A stretch of DNA of 64,000 nt from Phycisphaerae bacterium. GTDB taxonomy: Bacteria > Planctomycetota > Phycisphaerae > UBA1845. Positions 35,846 through 44,747 of the stretch are shown here, piece by piece. Made by a program: the position numbers and the translations under genes. The notes below the pieces were generated by a model. That model was not told the DNA's origin. It saw only the letters and a list, made by a program, of their open reading frames with translations, and made no database searches. The stretch is taken from NCBI GenBank assembly GCA_024102815.1, contig JAGFJJ010000005.1, forward strand, positions 62,001 to 126,000, in the 5' to 3' direction. Numbering within the stretch: the stretch's first letter is position 1; every line of letters begins with the position of its first letter.

Positions 35846-36559
35846 ATGGCAGTTTCTTCCAGACAATGTCTGATTTTCATGCTTGTCGCCGCGGCAGGCG
35901 TCTTCGCGGCTGCGCCTGCTGTCGTTGCACAAGCGCAAACGCCCGCTACGAATGAAACGAGCCTGGAACCACCGGAGCCGATGGGTGTGATCGTCCATGG
36001 TGCGCGCATGCCCGGCGACGGTGCCGGTGTGACCTCGGCCGTCGCGGGCGGCGTCTGGGAAGCGGTCTTCTTCTACGTTATCGCGGCGGCCGCGGTGGTT
36101 ACGTCATTGGGCGTGTGCATCTCGCGGAACATCGTCCGCATGGCCGTATGGCTGTTCGGTGCGCTGGGCTGCGTCGCATTGTTGTACTTCCTGCTGGCGG
36201 CCAATTTTCTGGCGGCGATTCAGCTTATTGTCTATGCAGGCGGGACGCTGGTGCTGCTGATCTTCGGCGTCATGCTCACGAGCAAGTCGCCGTGGGTCCG
36301 GTTCGAGGCGCGCTTTGGCGAGATCTTCGCGGCGGCCATGGTCTGCCTGCTGTTGCTGGTCACGTTGGGCATCTGCTTTGTGTATACGGCCTGGCCCGAG
36401 GTGCGTGAGTCGGCACCGGGGGCGTCCGTGGCGGACTTCGGTCGGCAGTTGATGACGACGTACCTGATTCCGTTCGAGATCGCCGGTGTGCTGCTGATGG
36501 TCGTGATGGTGGGGGCGGCCCACCTGGCACGAGAGGACCAGCAACAAGGACGACAATGA
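35846..36559 (+). CDS. nuoJ: NADH-quinone oxidoreductase subunit J, with N-terminal extension
   Basis: ATG 35846 gives 237 residues, against ~165 for typical NuoJ. The first ~30 residues look like a cleavable signal peptide (hydrophobic run then AxA), followed by ~35 polar Pro/Thr-rich residues. The NuoJ core starts near residue 68 and shows IQLIVYAGGTLVLLIFGVML, the conserved helix with the pi-bulge region. It lies 17 bp after nuoH. The extension could instead be an extra first helix, but the Ala-rich AQAQ site suggests otherwise. Confidence 0.9.
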   Translation: MAVSSRQCLIFMLVAAAGVFAAAPAVVAQAQTPATNETSLEPPEPMGVIVHGARMPGDGAGVTSAVAGGVWEAVFFYVIAAAAVVTSLGVCISRNIVRMAVWLFGALGCVALLYFLLAANFLAAIQLIVYAGGTLVLLIFGVMLTSKSPWVRFEARFGEIFAAAMVCLLLLVTLGICFVYTAWPEVRESAPGASVADFGRQLMTTYLIPFEIAGVLLMVVMVGAAHLAREDQQQGRQ

Positions 36560-36586
36560 GCAATGACGGGACGTGGCGCCGGGTGG

Positions 36587-36654
36587 CCCACCGCTTCAGC
36601 GGTGGGGGAGCGATGACTCGAATGAAATCGAGCTCCCATCCCTGAAGGGATGGG
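36587..36654. repeat. Two perfect hairpins between nuoJ and nuoK
   Basis: First: CCCACCGC / GCGGTGGG with loop TTCA (36587-36606). Second: CCCATCCC / GGGATGGG with loop TGAA (36635-36654). Both are 8-bp perfect stems with tetraloops, in a 132-bp gap with no gene. They look like REP-type palindromes and could influence relative levels of NuoJ and NuoK. Confidence 0.7.
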
Positions 36655-36691
36655 GCACCCACTCGGAGGAACGTGAGAGCGTAACGAAACG

Positions 36692-37006
36692 ATGCTGACC
36701 ATCGGACTGACCCATTACCTGATTCTCGCGGCCGTGTTCTTCTGCGCCGGCCTGTTCACCATGATGACCAAGCGAAATGCGGTGGGCATTCTCATCGGCG
36801 TGGAGCTCGTGCTGAACGCGGCGGCAATCAACCTGGTGGCGTTCGATCGCTACCTGGGCGCGGGTCGTCTGGACGGGCAGATCACCACGCTTTTCGTCAT
36901 CGTGCTGGCGGCGGCCGAGGCGGCCATCGCCGTGGGCATCTGCATCAACCTGTATCGGAATCTCTCCACGGTGGACGTGGACGCGGCGGAGCAGTTGCAG
37001 GGCTAA
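36692..37006 (+). CDS. nuoK: NADH-quinone oxidoreductase subunit K
   Basis: The 104-residue protein has three hydrophobic helices and the expected size. Signatures are VLNAAAINLVAF near residue 39 with NAVGILIGVEL just before it (the conserved proton-path Glu), and EAAIAVGICINLYRN near 72 with the second Glu. It lies 132 bp after nuoJ and 68 bp before nuoL. Confidence 0.95.
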   Translation: MLTIGLTHYLILAAVFFCAGLFTMMTKRNAVGILIGVELVLNAAAINLVAFDRYLGAGRLDGQITTLFVIVLAAAEAAIAVGICINLYRNLSTVDVDAAEQLQG

Positions 37007-37074
37007 ATACGAGGCGTGTGAGAGGCCCCACCGTGCGACGCCGTTGAGAGCCCTTGTCGTAGTTGACAAAAGAA

Positions 37075-39759
37075 ATGCCCGACCATTCGTATGAACTTCT
37101 CCTCACTCTCGGCGTGCTTTCGCCGATGGTGAGCTTCTGGCTGCTGGTCTTCTTCGGGCCAAAGATGGGCAAGCCCGCGGCCGGTTGGCTGGCGGTTGCG
37201 TTAGGCATGGGCGTGCCTCTGGCCCTGGCGACGTACGTCCTCGTCGGCTGGTGGGGCGAGGTCCACGCCGGCACGGCCGCGCAGCTCTCGCACGATGCCC
37301 TCCGCTTCCACTGGGCCGACCTCGGCGGCGTGCCCATCAACGTGGGCGTCAAGCTCGATTCCCTCACCGTGGCCATGTACTTCATGGTCACGTTCGTGGC
37401 CTTCTGGATCTTCGTCTTCAGCGTGGGATACATGTCCGGCCACAGCGACGAAGTGGACGGCCAGAGCAAGTATTCGCGGTTTTTCGCCTACCTGTCACTG
37501 TTCGGCTTCTCGATGCTGGGGCTGGTGATCAGCAGCAGCCTGCTGTTCCTGTTCATCTTCTGGGAATTGGTGGGACTGTGCAGCTACCTGCTCATCGGCT
37601 TCTATTTCGACCGGCCCTATGCTTCGCGGGCGGCAATCAAGGCCTTCGTCACCAATCGTTTCGGTGACTTCGGCTTCCTCATCGGGTTGATGCTGGTTTT
37701 CTTTCAACTTCGCACGCTCGATCTGGACCAGGCCGCGACGGTCTTTCGCGATCAATACATCGCCGGCACGGGCATCTTCGCCAGCAGCTTCACGTTCCTG
37801 GGTCTGTCGCTTGCGACGATCATGGGCATCGGGCTGTTCTGCGGGGCGATGGGCAAGAGCGCTCAGTTCCCGCTGCACGTCTGGTTGCCGGATGCCATGG
37901 CCGGTCCCACGCCGGTCAGCGCCCTCATCCACGCGGCGACGATGGTGGCGGCCGGTGTCTATCTGGTTGCACGGGTCTTCCGCCTGATGACGCCGGAGGC
38001 GCTGCTCTTTGTTGCGGCGATCGGGTGTCTGACGCTCACGCTCATGGCACTCGTGGCCATCGTGCAGACGGACATCAAGAAATGCCTGGCGTACTCCACG
38101 CTTTCGCAGCTTGGTTACATGATCTTCGGCATGGGGTGCGGGGCGTGGATCGCGGCCCTGTTCCACCTCATCACGCACGCTTTTTTCAAGGCCATGCTGT
38201 TCCTCTGCTCCGGACAGGTGATTGAGGGCTGCCATCACGAGCAGGATATGCGCAAGATGGGCGGGCTGCGGAAGAAGATGCCCGTCACCTGCTGGACGTT
38301 CTTTGTCGGTGTGCTGGCTATTTCCGGCGCGGGCATCGCCGGGACGAAGATCGGCCTGGGCGGCTTCTTCAGCAAGGATGAGATTCTGGCCGTGGCCTAC
38401 GCCCGCGCCTTCCATTGGACGGACTTCGAGGAACACCAGGTCGGACACGGAGAAGGGGAGCATAACGGCGGCGGGCACGGGACCGTGCCGAGTGGCGAGG
38501 CGCACGGAAGCGCTGGCGCGGTGCCATCCGTGAAACTTGTTGTCGATCAGTCGTTCAATGCCACTTCTGAGCCGTGGGATTCAGTCTGCCCGAACGTGCA
38601 GGGGGGAGTCCCGCCTGCCGATTCAAAGAACATCCTCGGCGGAGCAATCCGCTTTCAAGGAATCGATTCCGAGCTTCAGCCCAGAGATGCAGAGGTAGCC
38701 TTCGTCCCGTCGGGCCATGTGCTGCATCCTGAGGACATTCGAGAGGGCACGACTTACTACGGCAACGACGTGATCATTCCTCGGTCGATGGCGCGCCTCG
38801 CAAGCGCGGACAAGAAGGCCGAATCACCTTGGCTTGCTCAGGGCCATGCTCCCCGTGAACCGGCTCACGAGGAACGTCCCCCGGTGTGGGAGCTCGAAAC
38901 CGAGCACGGTGCCTACGAGGCTCCCGGCGTTGGCGTCGACAAGGCGGTCATTTTCAAGAACATTCCCGAGCTGCCCGCGTGGATGTTCTGGTGTGCGCTC
39001 ATCACGGCCTATGTCACCCCGTTCTACATGATGCGGGCGTGGTGGATGACTTTTGCGGGCAAGCCCCGCGACGCGCACGTCCACCATCACGCCCACGAGA
39101 TGCCCTTGATGTACGTGCCGCTGGTGGTGCTGGCGGTCGGGACGTTTGTTGCGAGCTATTTCCTGTTTCGTCCGTTGATCGCGGCGGCATCGCCAGAGGG
39201 CACTGCGGCGGCGATGGTCTTCGCCCTCGACGGTCAAGCCCACACTCCGGCGATCCAGGCTGCGCACGTCTGGCTCAAGACCGGCGTGGGGTTCGCGTTT
39301 ATCGCGGGCTTTGCGATTGCGATCGCCATCTACGCGCGCGGGCTCGGATTGGCCCAGTCCATCGCCCGAGCGATCTGGCCGGTTCACACGCTGCTGGAAA
39401 AGAAATACTTCTTTGATGAGCTTTATGACTTCGCCATCGTCAGCGGCGGGCTGCTGCTGTCGCGGATCGCGCGACTGCTGGACGGAGCGCTCGACACGAT
39501 CTTTGATCTGGCCGCCGGAGCGACGGTTCGCGCGGCCATGTTTTCCGGCTGGATTCTCGACTTCCACGGCGTGGACGGCATCGTGAATGGCATCGCCAAG
39601 ACGGCACGGGACATCGGCAACACACTGCGTCAGCCGCAGACGGGTCGGATCCGCAACTACGTGCTGTTCGCGGCCGGCGCAGCGGCGATCGTGCTGCTGG
39701 TTCTCGTGTTGTGGAATTTGAGCGGAAGTACGTCGGCCGTCGCGGCGGCTGTGAACTAG
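37075..39759 (+). CDS. nuoL: NADH-quinone oxidoreductase subunit L with large hydrophilic insertion
   Basis: ATG 37075 is preferred to the in-frame TTG at 37063. The product has 894 residues, compared with ~610-660 for most NuoL. The proton-pump core is intact: SSLLFLFIFWELVGLCSYLL, KSAQFPLHVWLPDAMAGPTPVSALIHAATM (in parts), DIKKCLAYSTLSQLGY, and the C-terminal FDELYD region with the lateral helix. Between about residues 445 and 626 an extra polar stretch is inserted, beginning with a His/Gly-rich run (EEHQVGHGEGEHNGGGHG). It contains no recognisable domain and no frameshift. Confidence 0.94.
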   Translation: MPDHSYELLLTLGVLSPMVSFWLLVFFGPKMGKPAAGWLAVALGMGVPLALATYVLVGWWGEVHAGTAAQLSHDALRFHWADLGGVPINVGVKLDSLTVAMYFMVTFVAFWIFVFSVGYMSGHSDEVDGQSKYSRFFAYLSLFGFSMLGLVISSSLLFLFIFWELVGLCSYLLIGFYFDRPYASRAAIKAFVTNRFGDFGFLIGLMLVFFQLRTLDLDQAATVFRDQYIAGTGIFASSFTFLGLSLATIMGIGLFCGAMGKSAQFPLHVWLPDAMAGPTPVSALIHAATMVAAGVYLVARVFRLMTPEALLFVAAIGCLTLTLMALVAIVQTDIKKCLAYSTLSQLGYMIFGMGCGAWIAALFHLITHAFFKAMLFLCSGQVIEGCHHEQDMRKMGGLRKKMPVTCWTFFVGVLAISGAGIAGTKIGLGGFFSKDEILAVAYARAFHWTDFEEHQVGHGEGEHNGGGHGTVPSGEAHGSAGAVPSVKLVVDQSFNATSEPWDSVCPNVQGGVPPADSKNILGGAIRFQGIDSELQPRDAEVAFVPSGHVLHPEDIREGTTYYGNDVIIPRSMARLASADKKAESPWLAQGHAPREPAHEERPPVWELETEHGAYEAPGVGVDKAVIFKNIPELPAWMFWCALITAYVTPFYMMRAWWMTFAGKPRDAHVHHHAHEMPLMYVPLVVLAVGTFVASYFLFRPLIAAASPEGTAAAMVFALDGQAHTPAIQAAHVWLKTGVGFAFIAGFAIAIAIYARGLGLAQSIARAIWPVHTLLEKKYFFDELYDFAIVSGGLLLSRIARLLDGALDTIFDLAAGATVRAAMFSGWILDFHGVDGIVNGIAKTARDIGNTLRQPQTGRIRNYVLFAAGAAAIVLLVLVLWNLSGSTSAVAAAVN

Positions 39760-39772
39760 AGGCATGGGTTGC

Positions 39773-39791
39773 GGGCTTCGCTACGAAGCCC
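39773..39791. repeat. Perfect 8-bp hairpin between nuoL and nuoM
   Basis: GGGCTTCG and CGAAGCCC pair perfectly around CTA in the 55-bp gap. There is no T-run. It is one of several palindromes in nuo intergenic gaps. Confidence 0.65.
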
Positions 39792-39814
39792 TTGTTCTTG
39801 CGGGTGAGTCGATC

Positions 39815-41479
39815 ATGGATCATCTGCTTTCGTGGATCGTGTTCCTGCCGGCCATCGGGGCGCTCTTGTGTCTCTTTGTGCCCCGGCAGCAGGTTCGGGT
39901 GCTGGCGGTTGCGACGACGGCGGTGACATTCGTCGTGTCGCTGCTGTTGTTCGGGACGTTCTTTGCCGGGTGGGGTCCCGGCGGACTGGAAGTCTTCGGC
40001 AGCCATTACGGCACGCTCCATCACGTGGAGCGCGCGAGCTGGATCGTTGGCGAGAACTTCACCATCGAATACTTCCTGGGCATCGACGGCCTGGGTTTTC
40101 CGCTGCTCATCCTCACCACGCTGATCTCCTTCCTGGCCTGCCTGGCAAGCTGGAATTTTGATCACTGGAAAATCAACAAGGGCATTCGGGCATACTTCGT
40201 GCTCTTCCTGCTGCTGGAAACGGGCATGCTCGGCGTGTTCGTCTCGCTCGATTTCTTCCTGTTCTACATCTTCTGGGAAGTCATGCTGCTGCCCATGTAC
40301 TTCCTCATCGGGGTCTGGGGCGGAGCGCGGAAGGAATACGCCGCCATCAAGTTTTTCCTGTTCACCCTGGCTGGGTCCGTGCTGATGCTCGTGGCCCTGG
40401 TGGCGATGTATTTCTACAGCGGTGCGGCCATCGGTGCGGAGATGAGCTTCACCGGGCTGGACGGCGTGCAGAGCGGCTATCGTCCGGGCGTGATGATCTC
40501 CCAGGGGACGTTCGATCTGATCGAACTCGCCACCAACCCGGTGATCCAGCAGCATTTCGCTTCGGCGGGTACGACCTTCCTTGGGCTGAAGTTTGCCCCG
40601 GTCATGTTCCTGTTTCTGTTCATCGGGTTCGCCATCAAGCTTCCCAGCGTTCCGTTCCATACATGGTTGCCCGATGCCCACGTCGAGGCGCCGACGCCGA
40701 TCAGCATGATCCTGGCCGGTGTGCTCCTGAAGATGGGCGGCTACGGCTTCTTGCGATTGTGTTATCCGATCTTCCCCACGGCGGGTGAGGCATTGGCGTA
40801 TCCGCTGGCCATCGTCGGCGTCGTCAGCATTCTCTATGGCGCTCTGTGCGCCATGGCCCAGACGGACTTCAAGAAGCTGGTGGCCTATAGCTCGGTTTCG
40901 CACATGGGCTACGTATTGCTGGGCGTCGCCGTCTTGAACCAGTCGGCCCTGCAAGGGGCCATGTTCCAGATGATCGCCCACGGCATCAGCTCACCGATGT
41001 GCTTTTTCCTTGTCGGCGTGATTTACGACCGCGCTCATCACCGGGTGATCGATCGCTTCGGCGGGTTGTGGCTCACCATGCCGCGCTACGGCACGTTGGC
41101 CACGATCGGGTTCTTCGCGTCGCTCGGGTTACCGGGGTTGTGCGGGTTCATCGGCGAGGTCTGGGTCGTTCTCGGGACGTTTGCTGCCAAGAACCACTTC
41201 GCCTGGGCGGCGCCGATGGCGATTCTCGCCGCGGCGGGCGTGATTCTGACCGCCGGCTACATCCTCTGGCTGATTCGCCGCGTCTACCTGGGCGTGGAGA
41301 AACCGGAATACACGGACTATCCCGATGCCTCCCCGCGGGAAACGTTTATCCTCATCCCGTTGGCCGTGCTATGTATCGTCCTCGGGATCTTTCCGGCGCA
41401 AACCGTGTTCAATTACACCAATGGCACGCTGGAACTGATGCTCAGCCATGTGACGCATTGGGCAGGAATGGTGGGATAG
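39815..41479 (+). CDS. nuoM: NADH-quinone oxidoreductase subunit M
   Basis: ATG 39815 (GGGTGAG upstream) gives 554 residues. This antiporter-like proton-pumping subunit shows FFLFYIFWEVMLLPMYFLIG near residue 145, KLPSVPFHTWLPDAHVEAPT near 280, and QTDFKKLVAYSSVSHMGYVL near 350, the expected Lys and His of the channel. There is an insertion around residues 208-250 (YSGAAIGAEMSFTGLDGVQ...) that is modest. It is flanked by hairpin repeats on both sides. Confidence 0.95.
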   Translation: MDHLLSWIVFLPAIGALLCLFVPRQQVRVLAVATTAVTFVVSLLLFGTFFAGWGPGGLEVFGSHYGTLHHVERASWIVGENFTIEYFLGIDGLGFPLLILTTLISFLACLASWNFDHWKINKGIRAYFVLFLLLETGMLGVFVSLDFFLFYIFWEVMLLPMYFLIGVWGGARKEYAAIKFFLFTLAGSVLMLVALVAMYFYSGAAIGAEMSFTGLDGVQSGYRPGVMISQGTFDLIELATNPVIQQHFASAGTTFLGLKFAPVMFLFLFIGFAIKLPSVPFHTWLPDAHVEAPTPISMILAGVLLKMGGYGFLRLCYPIFPTAGEALAYPLAIVGVVSILYGALCAMAQTDFKKLVAYSSVSHMGYVLLGVAVLNQSALQGAMFQMIAHGISSPMCFFLVGVIYDRAHHRVIDRFGGLWLTMPRYGTLATIGFFASLGLPGLCGFIGEVWVVLGTFAAKNHFAWAAPMAILAAAGVILTAGYILWLIRRVYLGVEKPEYTDYPDASPRETFILIPLAVLCIVLGIFPAQTVFNYTNGTLELMLSHVTHWAGMVG

Positions 41480-41490
41480 CTACGATGGGT

Positions 41491-41517
41491 GATCCCCCGC
41501 CTCAGCGGTGGTGGATC
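41491..41517. repeat. Imperfect hairpin between nuoM and nuoN
   Basis: GATCC and GGATC form the outer stem, and CCGC and GCGG the inner stem around CTCA. It overlaps the region that would be coding if nuoN began at GTG 41489, which supports the later start at GTG 41543. Confidence 0.55.
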
Positions 41518-41542
41518 GACAAGTGCTAAGAGCAAGGCGCAG

Positions 41543-43165
41543 GTGACGAACGCATTGACGAACGTACTGGCTCAATCCGGACCTTGGTCGGGCATCGACG
41601 TCGGCCGCGAGTTGTTTCTCTTCTCGCCGCTCATTTCCCTCGTTGTAACGATGCTGCTCATCGTGACCGCGCCCATCATCCTCGGTCGCGGGCCGCGTCT
41701 GGCCGCAAACATTGCCTCCGTCGGCATCCTCGTCGCGCTGGTTCTTGCCCTGCGCGTGGCGACCAGCGTTTCCGGCGGCGGCGTCAGCGTTCTCTCTACC
41801 GATCCGAGCGCCGGTCTGCTGATTGTCGATCCGCTCTCCGTTGCCTTCCAGATCATCCTGCTCGTTTTCGCCGCGGCCATTCTCTGGCTCTGGCGGATGG
41901 GACCCGCTGATACGGAGCGCAACGCGCCGGAGTTCTTCATTCTGCTCCTGGGCAGTGCGGTCGGCATGGTCTTGATGGCCAGCACGGCCAATCTGCTCAT
42001 GATCGTCGTGGCCATCGAGGCGGCGTCGATTCCCAGCTACGCCCTTGTCGGTTTCGACAAGCGCGACCGTCGCGGAGCGGAAGCTTCCCTCAAATATATG
42101 ATTTTCGGCGCCGCCTGCGCCGCGATCATGCTCTACGGTGTGAGCATCCTCTACGGGCTCACCGGCAGCCTCAGTGTCGCGGAAGTCGCCCACTACACGG
42201 TTCGCCACGTCGCCCTCGGTTCGACGCAGCTTCTGCTCTTCGCCGGGTTGCTTTGTTTCTTCGCGGGCATCGCTTTCAAGATCTCGGCCGTGCCCTTCCA
42301 CTTCTGGTGCCCCGACGCCTTTGAAGGGGCGCGCATCGAGGTCACCACCTGGCTCAGCGTGGTGAGCAAGGCCGCCGGATTGGTTCTCCTGGGGCGTCTC
42401 GTGGCCATGTTCTGCGGCGCAGCCGAACATCCCGTGCAGATTTCGCTGCTCTCCCCATTGGCGTGGACCATCGGCATCATTGCCGCCATTACCTGTACCC
42501 TCGGCAACTTCGCCGCCTATATGCAGACCAGCGTAAAGCGCCTGCTGGCCTATTCATCCATCGCCCATGCGGGCTACATGATGATGGCTACCGCTGTCTT
42601 CCTGCACCCATCGACCAAAAACGCGACCGCCGGGCTCAACGCCTTGCTGTTCTATATCGTCGTTTACCTTTTCATGAACCTCGGCGCCTTCGGCGTTACG
42701 GCCGTGGTCAACTGGCAGACCGGCTCTGATCGACTTTCCGCGTTCACCGGCCTGATCCGCCGTGCTCCCGGGCTCACCGTGGCCATGGTGATCTGCCTGG
42801 TTTCACTTGTCGGCTTGCCGCCGCTGGCCGGGTTCCTGGGGAAGTGGTGGATCCTTGTCGCCTTGGGGTCCACCGGGTCGGTGCTCGGCTGGTTCCTCGT
42901 CGTGGTCGCGGTGCTCAACACGCTGATCAGCCTGTACTTCTACATGCGCGTCGTCGTCCAGATGACCCTCGTAGACGACAAGCAGCCCCGGCTCGAGGGT
43001 ATCGCCTCCGGAACAGCCCTTGCCGGGCTCTGCGCCGCCATGCTGCTTCTGCTGTTCGTGTTCGCTCAGCCGGTCAAGATGCGGACGGAGCAGTTTTCCC
43101 GCAACCTGTACGACGTTGCCCGCGCGACGGACGCAGCGCCCATCGCTACCCTTGCCAGAGAATAG
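41543..43165 (+). CDS. nuoN: NADH-quinone oxidoreductase subunit N
   Basis: GTG 41543 has AAGG 5 nt upstream and follows a palindrome; an in-frame GTG at 41489 would add 18 unlikely residues. The product has 540 residues with about 14 hydrophobic helices. Antiporter-like signatures are FKISAVPFHFWCPDAFEGA near residue 247, QTSVKRLLAYSSIAHAGYMM near 326, and ASLKYMIFGA near 190. It is the last nuo gene and ends 9 bp before the small ferritin-like gene, so that gene probably shares the transcript. Confidence 0.94.
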   Translation: MTNALTNVLAQSGPWSGIDVGRELFLFSPLISLVVTMLLIVTAPIILGRGPRLAANIASVGILVALVLALRVATSVSGGGVSVLSTDPSAGLLIVDPLSVAFQIILLVFAAAILWLWRMGPADTERNAPEFFILLLGSAVGMVLMASTANLLMIVVAIEAASIPSYALVGFDKRDRRGAEASLKYMIFGAACAAIMLYGVSILYGLTGSLSVAEVAHYTVRHVALGSTQLLLFAGLLCFFAGIAFKISAVPFHFWCPDAFEGARIEVTTWLSVVSKAAGLVLLGRLVAMFCGAAEHPVQISLLSPLAWTIGIIAAITCTLGNFAAYMQTSVKRLLAYSSIAHAGYMMMATAVFLHPSTKNATAGLNALLFYIVVYLFMNLGAFGVTAVVNWQTGSDRLSAFTGLIRRAPGLTVAMVICLVSLVGLPPLAGFLGKWWILVALGSTGSVLGWFLVVVAVLNTLISLYFYMRVVVQMTLVDDKQPRLEGIASGTALAGLCAAMLLLLFVFAQPVKMRTEQFSRNLYDVARATDAAPIATLARE

Positions 43166-43174
43166 TGCCGCGCC

Positions 43175-43615
43175 ATGTCACCGCCCGAGACCTTCGACAT
43201 CCTCAACGAACTCCTCAGCCTCGAACAGGGCTGCGTCATACTTCGGCTGGACGAAGCCGGCACCTTCGTGGACCGCCTTTCGCTGCGCCAAGGCCGAATC
43301 CTTCGCCACTTTGCCGCCGAGTCGCGCGAAAACGTGGCACAACTGGGAATGCTCATCGTCGCCCTGGGCGGTACGCCCGCCCCGCGCGTTGTCGACGTCC
43401 GCGCCACGGAGCTTCACTATTGGGGGGCGAGCTATGCCCTCGCCCACGTCGTCGAAAACCAGGAGGATCTGATCAACGCCTACGCCGAGGCCGCCACGCA
43501 GCTCAGCGGCGAGCCCGAGGCCCAGCGTGTTGTCGCCGAGATCCTCGCCCGCCATCAGGCGCGCCTCGCGACCATCAAGGATCTGCTCCCGCCGGACGTG
43601 CGAGCCGTCTCCTGA
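43175..43615 (+). CDS. Ferritin-like helical protein of unknown function
   Basis: The 146-residue, almost all-helical protein starts at ATG 43175, nine bases after nuoN, so it is likely co-expressed with complex I. A helix with LNELLSLEQGCVILRLDEAG opens it, followed by RHFAAESRENVAQL with acidic and His residues spaced like DUF2383/ferritin-type helices, and a C-terminal helix with EILARHQARLATI. The ligand pattern is incomplete, so iron binding is only suggested. A loose DUF2383 relationship is my best guess. Confidence 0.55.
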   Translation: MSPPETFDILNELLSLEQGCVILRLDEAGTFVDRLSLRQGRILRHFAAESRENVAQLGMLIVALGGTPAPRVVDVRATELHYWGASYALAHVVENQEDLINAYAEAATQLSGEPEAQRVVAEILARHQARLATIKDLLPPDVRAVS

Positions 43616-43650
43616 CGCAGGGGTATTCCCCGGTTCCGGGACCCGTCCAG

Positions 43651-43710
43651 CCACTTCCTACTGCCTACTGCCTTCCTCTTCCCCTTCGTGGCTTCGTGGC
43701 TTTCTTCTTC
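43651..43710. repeat. Dispersed intergenic repeat, copy 2
   Basis: CCACTTCCTACTGCCT followed by CCTTCGTGGCTTCGTGGC corresponds to the minus-strand sequence of 30269-30346, with the order of the two blocks reversed. It lies in the 164-bp gap before mdh and does not form an intrinsic terminator. Confidence 0.6.
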
Positions 43711-43779
43711 CTTTCCCCTTAAGATAATTCCCCGACGTAAGTACCAAGCGGACCCTCCAGCCAGATCAAGGAGATCATC

Positions 43780-44724
43780 ATGAAGCGGGCAAAGATCACC
43801 GTCGTCGGAGCGGGCAATGTCGGGGCGAGCTGCGCCGTGTGGGCGGCCGAGAAGGAACTCGGCGACGTCGTCCTCATCGACATTCCCGAGTTCGCGGACA
43901 AGACCGCCGGCAAGGCTCTCGATCTTCAGCAGTGCGGACCGATCGATCGCTTCGACTGCCGCATCACCGGCTCCGGCGACTACGCTCCCGCGAAGGACAG
44001 CGACGTCGTCATCATCACCGCCGGCATCCCCCGCAAGCCCGGCATGAGCCGCGACGACCTCATCCAGACCAACGTCAAGATCGTCGGCTCCGTCGCCGAG
44101 AAGATCCGCGACGCCGCTCCCAACGCCGTCGTCATCGTCGTCTCCAACCCGCTCGACGCCATGGTCTACACCGCGTGGAAGAAGACCGGCTTCCCCACGC
44201 ACCGCGTCGTCGGACAGGCCGGCTGCCTGGACATCGCCCGCTACCGCGCCTTCATCGCCATGGAGCTCAACTGCAGCGTCGAGGACATCACCGCCTTGCT
44301 CATGGGCGGCCACGGCGACGACATGGTCCCGCTCCCCCGTTACACCTCCGTCGCGGGCATCCCCGTCACCCAGCTCATCAAGCCCGACCGCCTCGCCGCC
44401 ATCATCGATCGGGCCAAGGTCGGCGGCGGCGAGATCGTCAAGCTCATGGGCACCAGCGCCTACTACGCCCCGGCCGCCGGCTCCGTCCAGATGGCCGAGG
44501 CCATCATCAAGGACAAGCGCCGCATCCTCCCCTGCGCCGCCTTCTGCAAGGAGGAATACGGCATCGGCGGCTACTTCGTCGGCGTCCCCTGCATGCTCGG
44601 CGCCAAGGGCGTGGAGAAGGTCATCGAGGTCGAGCTCGACGCCAACGAGCGCAAGATGCTCGACAGCAGCGTCAGCCACGTGAAGGAACTCGTCGAGGTG
44701 GCAGAGAAGTTTATGAAGGGGTAG
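43780..44724 (+). CDS. mdh: Malate dehydrogenase (LDH-like type)
   Basis: The 314-residue NAD-dependent enzyme of the TCA cycle converts malate to oxaloacetate. Visible are the GAGNVG nucleotide loop, DIPEF with the NAD-selecting Asp, ITAGIPRKPGMSRDDL with substrate Arg residues, VSNPLDAMVY and the catalytic GGHGDDMVP His. AAGGAG precedes ATG 43780. Third codon positions are almost all C or G, more extreme than neighbours, so several other frames also stay open across it. It may be a highly expressed gene. It ends before an array of hairpins. Confidence 0.95.
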   Translation: MKRAKITVVGAGNVGASCAVWAAEKELGDVVLIDIPEFADKTAGKALDLQQCGPIDRFDCRITGSGDYAPAKDSDVVIITAGIPRKPGMSRDDLIQTNVKIVGSVAEKIRDAAPNAVVIVVSNPLDAMVYTAWKKTGFPTHRVVGQAGCLDIARYRAFIAMELNCSVEDITALLMGGHGDDMVPLPRYTSVAGIPVTQLIKPDRLAAIIDRAKVGGGEIVKLMGTSAYYAPAAGSVQMAEAIIKDKRRILPCAAFCKEEYGIGGYFVGVPCMLGAKGVEKVIEVELDANERKMLDSSVSHVKELVEVAEKFMKG

Positions 44725-44747
44725 CGGCGGCGTGTTATGCTTCGTCG

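Noticed and set aside
39440-40981. 513-codon minus-strand frame
   Set aside because: It spans the nuoL-nuoM boundary in antisense and lacks motifs.
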